19,526 bases of DNA, from contig CAMPET010000211.1 of assembly GCA_946803715.1 (NCBI GenBank), positions 75,626 through 95,151 of the forward strand, in the 5' to 3' direction. The DNA comes from Beroe ovata. Its lineage: Eukaryota > Ctenophora > Nuda > Beroida > Beroidae. The notes beneath the pieces are model-generated. The model was not told the origin of the DNA. It made no database searches and was given only the letters and a program-made list of their open reading frames with translations. Of the stretch, positions 1 to 8,400 are shown in pieces (within the stretch, counting starts at the first letter, position 1; each line of letters opens with the position of its first letter). Made by a program: the position numbers and the translations under genes.

Positions 1-26
1 CACACACACACACACACACACACACA
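1..26. repeat. (CA)n microsatellite in MIC60 intron 4
   Basis: Thirteen CA units open the window. On the minus (coding) strand this is a (TG)n run beginning a few bases after the MIC60 exon 4 donor at 34-30. Its true length is unknown because it reaches the window edge. Confidence 0.95.
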
Positions 27-34
27 GTTCTTAC

Positions 35-1546
35 CTTCTAGGTTGAACTGTTCGGCTTTCTCGATTATTTCACTGAGTTTGTTAAAGGCGCCAGTAACCC
101 TGGCATTGATAACTTCTCCCTCTTCAAACGCACTTCTGACAGCAGACGATGATTCTGGGGCGGGGATCGAGTTACGATTATGTCATCTCAACTCAATCAT
201 ACAAACATCATCATATTAACGCACCTATCAGCTGCTCTAGCCTCCCTTTAGCAGTATCTTTGCTCGTTGCCTCGGATATGCACTGGGCATGGTCACGAGC
301 CACTGCCACCAGTGATGACGTAGTGTTGTGATGCTCTAGAGCAAGCTGAACCTCATTCACAACACTTGCCATAGCGTTCTCCAGGCGGGAAATAGTAGCC
401 ACAACAGCCTTCTCCCGGCTAGCCGCCTTCCCAACCAACAGCTCCAGGATGCTGTCAGACAATACGGGCTCGTAGTCCAATGAGTTGAGGGCATCCATGA
501 TGATTTGCGCTTCATCCACCTTTTCAGTAGCAGGGTTGAGAGGAGCCTCGCCGAAAGCATCACAGATTGTGGACTCTATGATGGTCGGCTCTGTAGTGGA
601 CTCTAAGGTAGACTCTAGAGTAGACTCTATAGTGGACTCAACTTCTATACACGGGGGAGAATCATCGTCAGGGATGGAGAGAATGGGCACTTCGTCAAGA
701 TAAGCGGCTTCCTCGACAGCAGGTGAGTCGGACTCTGATACAGGAACAGTCTCATCATCAGTAACGACATCAGCCACCACTATTGACTGAAGTGGAAGAT
801 CACTCGCATTTTCCACAGTGGCAAGGTTCTCTGTCTCAGCATGAGTCTCGACAATCTCAGTTGATGGAACATCAACTATCGGTATCTCAGTGACACTGTC
901 TGTGTTTTGTTCAGTTACCACTTCCACTATAACAGGTTCTGTAATGACACTCGCTGCTTGTTCGGCTACAGGCACAATCTTCTCTAATGCTGAATCATCA
1001 ACAAGAGATTTGTCAGTTTCTGTGCTAGTCTCGTCTTCTTTATTAGCTGCCTGTTTCTTGCGTTTCTTGGGTTTCTTTGGCTGCACCACTGGTGTGACCA
1101 CAGGGGGAACAGGATCCTGAATTCACATACAGGAGTTATATGATTGAAAAATGGAAATGAAACGGGAAATATTGAAATTACAATGAGATACAAACCTGAA
1201 CAACCTCTTCTTCTTCCCTTGTATTATTCCAGAAGAAAGGTAATTTCCCGGTGACTGAGTTTGGATATACAAACTCAGCTGCTGCACACCCTGCACAACC
1301 TCCGCCTATGACAAGTGGAACCCATAACCGAGCCTTGTTATTACCAAACTTGGCCGAGGTCGAAAACTTCCGGTAGTTTAGAGCCTGCATTGCACATGAA
1401 CACATTAAAGTGAAGAATTTTCACTGAAAACACAAATCATGATCATGTCATGGCAAACGAGTATCAGAATATGATGAAGGTTCCTCTGTACTTACTCTTC
1501 GAGAGGATAGCCGAAGAAAGTGAACGACCATTTCATGCCCTGGCAT
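35..1546 (-). CDS. IMMT: MIC60 / mitofilin (IMMT), MICOS core subunit, 5' part
   Basis: MIC60 is the core MICOS subunit, anchored in the mitochondrial inner membrane and shaping crista junctions. Exons, read leftward: 1546 or 1531-1496, 1384-1196, 1116-225, 154-35. All joins are GT-AG and keep frame (phases 0, 0, 1, 1), and the gene continues off the left edge. Exon 1 (MVVHFLRLSSRR) plus the start of exon 2 (ALNYRKFSTSAKF) give a basic, amphipathic presequence with a likely R-K-F/S processing site. Residues about 32-52 form a glycine-rich membrane anchor (VPLVIGGGCAG), as in mitofilin. Then come acidic residues (EEEEVV), a Lys-rich patch and a long acidic Ser/Thr/Val/Glu linker with EST repeats. 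The end of exon 3 and exon 4 (RLENAMASVVNEVQLALEHHN, then KLSEIIEKAEQF) match the start of the mitofilin coiled coil. Two in-frame ATGs exist (1546, 1531); the second is preferred because it follows a possible acceptor and starts the presequence directly. The short exon 1 is inferred from frame and sequence character. Family assignment is strong. Confidence 0.83.
596..640. repeat. 12-bp tandem repeat inside MIC60 exon 3
   Basis: The motif GACTCT recurs exactly every 12 bases at 599, 611, 623 and 635, with a related copy at 572. On the coding strand it encodes tandem EST-containing tetrapeptides (ESTIESTLESTL). It extends the disordered acidic linker between membrane anchor and coiled coil without breaking the frame. 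Confidence 0.85.
1540..1541 (-). other. Possible 3' splice acceptor just before the MIC60 ATG
   Basis: On the minus strand ATGCCAG is followed by GGCATGAA and the ATG at 1531, so an AG lies 8 bases upstream. A TAATAAC-like branch site sits nearby, but the pyrimidine tract is poor. This is the weakest of the eight acceptors in the window. If used, it removes the upstream in-frame ATG at 1546. Confidence 0.35.
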
Positions 1547-1771
1547 ATTTGTTATTACGTAGTATGATATAAGCAAATTGAAATGCGATATAGCATCGCT
1601 GATTTTCCAAAATTTGTATATTAGCAAACAGGGCAGCATGACGACTATGCAATAGAAAAATGTTAAATATCAAATGAACATGATACAATTTACATAGTAA
1701 AAATTAAAAGTACAATTCATAGAAGAATAAAATATGTAATTACAAATGGTTGATGACAGAAATATCAGTGG

Positions 1772-3676
1772 TTAACTTGCATTCGAATTATTCACTTTGT
1801 TGTTGGACAGAGCCACGCTCTTGATTTTCTCCTTCATTTCATTTCTCTTTTTAGAGAAGAAACCATTGTAGTCAACACGTAACAGCAACTGATTCATGAG
1901 TGAATTGTGCTGTCTGGACGCACTCTTCTCCAGTAAAGCAACCATGATCGAAGCAACATGTTCATAATTTGACTCCAGTTTGGAAAGACTCGGTCCTTGA
2001 CTCTCTGGTCCATGTATGAACTTATAAGCGATCTTAAACCCGAGAATAATTGTCAGATCTATCAACTGAGCTACTGATCTCGATGTGACATCATGTTCAC
2101 TCTCACCGGACAAAAATGACCATGCTTGAATCTCCCCGAGAAATTTGTGATGAGCTTTTTGGATGGCCTCAAAATCAGTTGTACTCTGTATATCCCTGAG
2201 CAATGCTGTGTAATTAGTCTCAAGCACGTCAACATGCAGATAGTACTGCAGTTGATCAATCAAATAACCAAGATTTGATCTCAGATTTAGTAATCTATCC
2301 TCATACTTTTCACCAGACCTTGTGCTTATACTCCATGCAGTTTGCAGAGCTATTTGACATCTACTCAATTTCAACAAACACATGAATATTTTGTTGTATT
2401 CATCCATGACATCAGGGGTAAACAGAATGTGTAATGGCCAATGAACGTTATAAGTGAGACTCAGATCATTCCACTTGGAAGGAACTTGTTTGTCAGAGTT
2501 GGCTCTGATTGAATCATCGACATCAATGAACTTAAAACGGAACTTCTCCACATGTTCTTCATTTGAAAAACCAAGTTGGGTATATGATTTTAAGAACATT
2601 CGATTGATATCATTATCACTACTCTTTTTGGCAGAAACATGCTGCATCATATTATCAGCACTATCAATGAATGCTAAGAACAGTTCACCCCTACCCAACA
2701 AGAAGAAATCTTTGAACAGCTGTAAAGTAACAAGAAGCTTACCTTCATCCATCACCAAGTTATATAGCTGCTGGGCAACCTTTTCTCTCATTATCTCTAT
2801 TGCTCTTTCAAACTCAATAGGGCAGAATTTATCTTTTCTCTGCAAATTCTCAAGAAGTCGGACAAAATGCTTTTCATCTTCCTTTTTCAGTGGGTCTGAT
2901 GAATACTCTTTTGTTCCAAAAATGTGCACCGATGATCCAATGAAATGGATTGTTTGAATAACTCTAGAACTGATATACATAGGTATCATGTCATAATTCA
3001 ATTCAAATTTTGCAAACAAACCACCAATGCTTTGGTAAGGATTCCCATTTTCATCTAATTCAGGGACCTCCCTGATAAAAAATTCCTTGAAAAAGTCCCT
3101 CACTTGTCCATGGAGGACCCATGCAGATAACTGTTGGTAGAAGACACTGTGGCAACTCTGCAATAATTCAGATAAAAGTTCTTTCACAAATGGGATGCCA
3201 CATGCACTTTGTTCATGAAGTAGTTCAAGAATTTTACAGCCTTTCATTTGATCATTTGTTTTTATCTCATCAATTATGTATGCAAGGATTGGGAACAAGT
3301 TTTGAAATTTATCAAGATGAAACTGTAATAAAGACAGAGGAATGTTTGGATTTTCCCTTACAATACCATCCAATGTTATCAAGGTGTCTCTATAACTTTT
3401 CAGTCCTCTGTCAAGTCCAAAACACAGTGCAGCAGTATACAAACCAGCATTAGGTGGATCTCTAGTTCGACGGATTTTGATAATGTTCTTGTAAACATTG
3501 GTGAAACTTGAAATGTTGTAGTAGTATTTTGCTATCTTGAGGATTCTATTAAGAAGCGATGCTTCATGAGGGGTCAAGCATGGGGTATCTTCACTTATAT
3601 GAAACTCACCACCACTATCTCTTACAAAGATACTGCCTGGATGACCTGACAGTGCAAGTAAGAGGTCACCATACAT
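1772..3676 (-). CDS. TUBGCP4: Gamma-tubulin complex component 4 (GCP4), intronless
   Basis: GCP4 is a subunit of the gamma-tubulin ring complex that nucleates microtubules at centrosomes and other organizing centres. The 634-residue product, encoded in one exon, is close to the family length (human about 667). Numbering from MYGDLLLALSGHPGS, which aligns with the conserved GCP4 N-terminus: the GRIP1 signature YQQLSAWVLHG is near residue 180, KDFFLLGRGELF near 322, the GRIP2 start YNVHWPLHILFTP near 409, and LQYYLHVDVLE near 476; a basic, Asn-rich tail ends the protein. The frame stays open up to 3763, but those 29 extra codons resemble no GCP4 sequence. The chosen ATG at 3676 lies one base after a strong pyrimidine-rich acceptor (TTGTTTTTAG). 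MIC60 follows 226-241 bases downstream on the same strand. No stop or frameshift interrupts it, so it looks functional even if intron loss came through a retrocopy. Confidence 0.95.
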   Translation of the reverse strand: MYGDLLLALSGHPGSIFVRDSGGEFHISEDTPCLTPHEASLLNRILKIAKYYYNISSFTNVYKNIIKIRRTRDPPNAGLYTAALCFGLDRGLKSYRDTLITLDGIVRENPNIPLSLLQFHLDKFQNLFPILAYIIDEIKTNDQMKGCKILELLHEQSACGIPFVKELLSELLQSCHSVFYQQLSAWVLHGQVRDFFKEFFIREVPELDENGNPYQSIGGLFAKFELNYDMIPMYISSRVIQTIHFIGSSVHIFGTKEYSSDPLKKEDEKHFVRLLENLQRKDKFCPIEFERAIEIMREKVAQQLYNLVMDEGKLLVTLQLFKDFFLLGRGELFLAFIDSADNMMQHVSAKKSSDNDINRMFLKSYTQLGFSNEEHVEKFRFKFIDVDDSIRANSDKQVPSKWNDLSLTYNVHWPLHILFTPDVMDEYNKIFMCLLKLSRCQIALQTAWSISTRSGEKYEDRLLNLRSNLGYLIDQLQYYLHVDVLETNYTALLRDIQSTTDFEAIQKAHHKFLGEIQAWSFLSGESEHDVTSRSVAQLIDLTIILGFKIAYKFIHGPESQGPSLSKLESNYEHVASIMVALLEKSASRQHNSLMNQLLLRVDYNGFFSKKRNEMKEKIKSVALSNNKVNNSNAS

Positions 3677-3677
3677 T

Positions 3678-3679
3678 CT
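3678..3679 (-). other. 3' splice acceptor one base before the GCP4 ATG
   Basis: On the minus strand CAATTGTTTTTAG is followed by a single A and then the ATG. The tract is as good as those of the coding introns. No obvious non-coding first exon with a donor is visible upstream. It could serve a 5'-UTR intron or spliced-leader trans-splicing. Confidence 0.7.
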
Positions 3680-3963
3680 AAAAACAATTGGCTTTACTAA
3701 ACCACTAGAAATGATAAATGATTGAATTCCTCTCAATTGCAGATATTGCTGTACACTATGCAATTTAAGACACCATTAGCATATGATTAAAAAGGATTAT
3801 CTTCGAAAGCCTATCCATTATACACTTCAGATCGAGATTCTCAACTGATCCCACTGATTAGAAATTAAAATTCAATAAAATTAAGCGAAAGTAGGAAGTA
3901 TGTGCAAGGTTTTTTTGTTCCCACGTTGCTTATCCAACCTGCCGAGAAGAATAGGGGCACGCA

Positions 3964-4080
3964 CTAGGGTGCGCCCTTTTTTACAACTTTTTGAGGCACA
4001 ANCAGCGTTGGAATCAGCTCGTCGAGATCTACAAGTGCAGGGTTGTGCCTCAAAAAGTTGGAAAAAAGGGCGCACCCTAG
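3964..4080. mobile_element. MITE-like element with 38-bp terminal inverted repeats
   Basis: The left arm 3964-4001 starts CTAGGGTGCGCCC. The right arm 4043-4080 ends GGGCGCACCCTAG. They are inverted complements over 38 bases with one visible mismatch, and the core between them is 41 bases. Six bases, CACGCA, are repeated directly on both sides (3958-3963 and 4081-4086), as expected for a target-site duplication. It has no coding capacity, so it would be a non-autonomous DNA transposon of unknown family. An N at 4002 lies at the arm-core boundary. Confidence 0.7.
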
Positions 4081-4403
4081 CACGCACGCAACATGTGCAC
4101 AAGTTTTCCCGCGGGCAATGGGAATTGGAATTCGATTTACTAGGGAGGCAACAATCCCACCAGCCATGGTATTGTATTTTATATCTATTGATGATAAACC
4201 CGATCGAAAATCTCGCTTTGCGCGCGCGGCGCGGTGCGGCGCGCATGGCAGGCGCGGTGACAGACAACGATGGTCATGGTATAGTTGTAAAGATTTGAAT
4301 ATTGAATAAGTGTGACGACTTGGAAAGCATGATATAACGAAGATATTATATTATTATTTATTCGAAATATTTACATCTGTGCCTTTATATTATTATTTGT
4401 TAA

Positions 4404-4484
4404 TTGTCAGATTTTATCTGACCTCGGCCTCAGTTTCTCGCGCGCGGCGCGCGCGAGAAACTGAGGTCAGATAAAATCTGACAA
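4404..4484. repeat. Long near-perfect palindrome with almost no loop
   Basis: The left arm starts TTGTCAGATTTTATCTGACC and the right arm ends GGTCAGATAAAATCTGACAA. They meet in a GC-only centre (CGCGCGCGGCGCGCGCG). The arms match fully except for six extra bases (GGCCTC) in the left arm around 4425-4431. The 5' part of each arm is itself a small palindrome (CAGATTTTATCTG). The whole could extrude as a cruciform or form a long RNA hairpin. It may be a foldback element; no clear target duplication was seen. Confidence 0.85.
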
Positions 4485-4689
4485 ATATTTGTGCCTCTCA
4501 GTACTCAGTAGTCGGTATGTCAAGTGTTGATATATGCTTACATTTTTCTGTAATTATTATTATTTATATTGTGGTATTCCATTTATGACAAAATGAAGTA
4601 TATCAAAAATTGCTATGCATCACTGATGATGTCATTTATTCTAATATCATCTTATCATAACAATTAATTAATTAATAAATCTAACAGCA

Positions 4690-5045
4690 AGCTCCTTTTT
4701 GTGAGCACAACGAACAATATAGTCTGGTCAGTTGTGTCCAAAAAAGGGCTGCACCCCGCAAACCGGCGGCACAACCACATGACCGGCCGGAACAGGCAGT
4801 TCACGTCACTCCAAGTCGAAATCCGCTGGGACCCACTCCCGCCAGGCGGTGGAACATGCCATAAAAATGCCACCCATGCCGCAGGGCATCAGAATGCCCA
4901 CCCCCGATAGGAAGGTCGCAGAGACCCGGCCCCCGGCTCAAAAGAACCGCAATGGCCACGTCCATATACGACTTGCCAACAAACATATGGTCCAAAACCT
5001 CCATCCTCCGAGCCATGACCCATAACAAGATAATAGGCGGCATTT
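4690..5045. other. GC-rich block of unknown origin
   Basis: This block is much richer in G and C than its AT-rich flanks and looks inserted. Near its left end the string AAAAAAGGG followed by CTGCACCCC resembles the inner part of the right arm of the MITE-like element (AAAAAAGGGCGCACCC). An upstream GTTGTG is also shared. It may be a decayed relative of that element. No gene, tRNA or clear terminal repeats were recognised. Confidence 0.35.
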
Positions 5046-5406
5046 ATTATATTTTTTACATACCTCATGGAAAGGTATACTTCAGAAAAGAAAGATTCTT
5101 TTGAGACATCAATCTTTTGAGACATCTGTTCTATCTACTATTCTTTGTGATCTGTTAAAGTTGTTCCTATTTTGGAAAAAATGATGAACTTTAATAATCT
5201 GGGATCAATGGAAAGGGTTTAATCCTCATGAGTTGTATAACTGATAATTGGTACCTGTCAGTATGAGCTTGTGTACAAGTTCCCCTTGTTCTTAGTTATG
5301 CACTGGGTAAGTATTTGGCTCTTACTTGATACTGCACAGAAGCCATGTTTCAAGGAACATGCGAGGTGAAAGTCTTTGAGACTATAACTAACTATAGATT
5401 AAGTTC

Positions 5407-5408
5407 AG
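5407..5408 (+). other. 3' splice acceptor three bases before the CISD ATG
   Basis: A branch-site-like CTAAC followed by TATAGATTAAGTTCAG ends four bases before the ATG at 5412. No donor-bearing non-coding exon is evident. It is a candidate 5'-UTR intron end or spliced-leader acceptor. Confidence 0.6.
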
Positions 5409-5411
5409 AAT

Positions 5412-8400
5412 ATGGCAGAGATGTTTCAGAAAGCTGATGCCCAGACATTAGGATTGTGTCTGGCATCCGCCATTTTTGGAGCTGCAGTCAGTTATTTCCT
5501 GACAGCAAGAAGCATGTCCCAAGTATTGAATACTGATCATGAGAAAGAAAAGCCAAAGGTCTCTTCATTCAGCCTAAATATAAATAACCTTGCAAATTAT
5601 TGAATCTTAACCAAGTGTTCAGTTTTACATATGTCTTAATCTCAGGTATGTACCAGTGTTGATATTGAAGATATCACTCCTGGAACCACTGCATATTGCC
5701 GATGCTGGAAGTCAAAGAAGGTGAGTTTTAGTACTAACTTGATAGATCAGTCCACTTGTTGAATGGTGTTGTTTGGTAAATCCTGCATCACATAACTCTG
5801 TTCTCTTGTATAACTTCTCTAACTATAATGTAGTCAGTTCCTCATTGGTACCCTCTCCTAACTGGTCCATGTCTAGATGGTTTGACACTGTGGCTTGAAT
5901 ATTATTCATAACCTAGAATCCAAAACTGAACAATGTGTTGAAGTTTGCCACACCTTTGAGCTTTTTTGACAGTCTGAGATGGATACACCTTCTCCATGTC
6001 CTGTTTCTTTGCTGCAACATATTTATGTTTGCACATATCCTCTACGAATGAGAAGTTGTTGCCAGGGGCTGGTTGATCGTCCTTCATGAAGAATTCCTGC
6101 TGAAAGAGAAGTTTCCAACCACCTTCCTAGTGAAATCACTGGTGCAAGCATTCCATCTGGGACCCATGTGATTCAGCAATTTTCAGCACGTTTTCTGTGC
6201 TGTACTGGTCCAATTGTTCATCCTTCATTCCTCAGCTTTTCCCTTCCACTCCCTTTAACTTAGTTGAGCAATCAGTGAAGTAAACTTACCTCGTTCCAAA
6301 TTACGTCTCTATCAAGTTTTCTTAGTCTTGAGTTTCTATCGGACAGAAAATGTACCTAACACGAGGCGGTCGCCCGTTGTTAGGTACAGTTACTAGTTAG
6401 GTACTCGGTTGCAGTTACAGTTTATTGCAGAGAATGGGATGCTCTTACCTGTTACTGAGCTCACCTGCAGTGAACTCTCTCCCGTTGGATACCTGCCATG
6501 ATAGCCCTCCTGCTGTAATGATCTATCCTGATCAGTTGCTCTTCCATGACCTTCCCTTTCAACTCCTTCCAAAGATTGCCTTTCTCCACTGCTCTGATAA
6601 GTGGAACGCCATATAGCTGTGATTGTATCATTGCACATACCGCTGTACATTGTAACTTTAGGACTTTTTAGGACATCATGGTCAATGACCTGCCTCAATT
6701 TCAGCAATCAGATGAAATCAAGGTAATCCTCCATCCTCCATCCAGGAGCACCTCATTCTGTACATCAATTGCTCGTTGTGAGACAGGCTCCCCTCCTGGA
6801 AGCTTGTGATCATGCGCATCACTCGACGCTATCCCGCCTGGACAATTCATAGTTGCACTTAACCCCATGTAAATATGCTTGCGGATTTTTCTGGAAGTAA
6901 TACTCTTGTTAACAAAGTACTTGGCAATAGAATTGAAAATAGATTCTTCTGATATCACAATTTGACCTCGCGGTAATATTATAGCGAGTTAAGATGCTCG
7001 CAACGTGATGAATAACAATTTTACTGACTTATTAAACTATCTAACAAACTAAGTTCTNCTTCATCTGGGGACCATAATAACCACAACCTCTCATCTTGCC
7101 ACAACCCGGTTTCCGATCCTCTGGCAGAACACACTCCAAGTCTTCTCCAGTCCTGATCTGGTACTCCGGTTAACTCGTGATGATCACACTATCTTGTATC
7201 ATCGATGTTGTAACATAACTGACATGAGAGAAGGAATTAATGTCTCAGTCAAAGTTCATTCATTTCACATATCATAAGTGAAATCTAATAACTTCGACTA
7301 CTGTTCTTCTCGAACGGGTACTGTCCCAGAGTTCCTATTTCACCGAATTCTTCAGGACAATGAACTCCGACATTTCATCTCACATTAACTTGTAGATGAT
7401 ATTCAATGCTCATCTCACAATACTTGTAGATGGCATTCTATCGGTCTATCCCAATCTTCATCACTGTTTGACAGTCTGAGATGGATACACCTTCTCCGTG
7501 TCCTGTTTCTTTGCTGCAACATATTTATGTTTGCACATATCCTCTTTACGAATGAGGAGTTGTTGCCAGGGGCTGGTTGATCATCCTTCACGAAGAATTC
7601 CTGCTGACAGAGTAGTTTCCAACCACCTTCCTAGTGGAATCACTGGTGCAAACATTCCATCTTGGACCCATGTGATTCAACAATTGAACTGTTACTTGTG
7701 CTTCCTTTTTTCTCTTAGCACAAATTGATGTGTTGATTCAAACACAACAGCTCATACTGTTCAATTCAATTCAGAACATCAGATCATTTAAGATGTTAGG
7801 ATGACTCTCGCATTCAAATCCTGCATAGTCTTAACTCTTACTTCTGTATGCAACTTTGTTACGATTCGCGTGAATGGCCGAGAATTTACGATTCTACGAT
7901 AAATTGTACTGGAAGCTATACATATACTTTTATGCTCTGGATCTTCTATGTCATGATGGTCACGTGTTCTGTGCTGTACTGGTCCAATGGTTTATCCTTC
8001 ATTCTTCAGCTTTTCCCTTCCACTCCCTTTATTAACTTAGTTGAGCAATCAGTGAAATTAACTTACCTCGTTCCAAGTTACATCTCTATCAAATATTCTT
8101 ATTATTAAGTCCCTATCGGACAGAAATTGTACCTAACACGAGGCGGTCGCCCGTTGTTAGGTACTTGGTTGCAGTTACAGTTTATTGCAGAGAATGGGAT
8201 GATCTTACCTGTTACTGAGCTCACCTGCAGTGAACTCTCTCCCGTTGGAGACCTGTCATGATAGCCCTCCTGCTTTAATGATCTATCCTGATCAGTTGCT
8301 ATTCCATGACCTTCCCTTTCAACTCATCCTTGAGATTGTATTGAGGTTGCCTTTCTCCACTGCTCTGATAAGTGGAATGCCATATAGTTTTAATTCTATC

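Larger units (their letters stand above)
3764..5411. other. Divergent intergenic region between GCP4 and CISD
   Basis: No convincing coding sequence is present; the open frames here are short, mutually overlapping and created by the inverted repeats. The stretch holds the MITE-like element (3964-4080), a CpG-rich patch (about 4215-4262, runs of GCGCGC), the long palindrome (4404-4484), AT-rich sequence (4500-4690), a GC-rich block (4690-5045) and featureless sequence (5046-5400). Promoters for the minus-strand GCP4 and the plus-strand CISD presumably lie here, but none can be located by motif. Confidence 0.7.
5965..7063. repeat. Unknown interspersed element, copy 1 (CISD intron 2)
   Basis: The segment starting TTTGACAGTCTGAGATGG matches copy 2 (7467-9087) over most of its length with scattered substitutions and small indels. 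It contains a hairpin with arms TGTACCTAACA/TGTTAGGTACA (6351-6388) and an origin-like hairpin (6967-6988). The minus strand has protein-like stretches (for example the frame around [12 protein letters not shown] and the one around [10 protein letters not shown]). They are broken and no known family was recognised. It lacks two segments of about 250-270 bases present in copy 2. An N occurs at 7058. Confidence 0.8.

Noticed and set aside
3677-3763. 29-codon upstream extension of GCP4
   Set aside because: The GCP4 family N-terminus aligns from the ATG at 3676, and an acceptor lies immediately before it. The extension is AT-rich and unlike the family.
3881-4309. Overlapping frames of 67-132 residues on both strands
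   Set aside because: They cross the inverted-repeat element and the N at 4002, are mutually antisense and resemble no protein.
4664-5125. Several frames of 69-80 residues in the GC-rich block
   Set aside because: High GC lowers stop frequency. The frames overlap in several phases without recognisable motifs or splice context.
5902-6087. Minus-strand 61-residue frame ([18 protein letters not shown]) as a gene
   Set aside because: The frame is shifted in element copy 2 and is not continued by neighbouring frames. It is treated as a decayed element fragment.
7848-8108. 86-residue hydrophobic frame in element copy 2
   Set aside because: It spans the junction between the copy-2-specific block and shared sequence. 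The matching region of copy 1 does not keep the frame.
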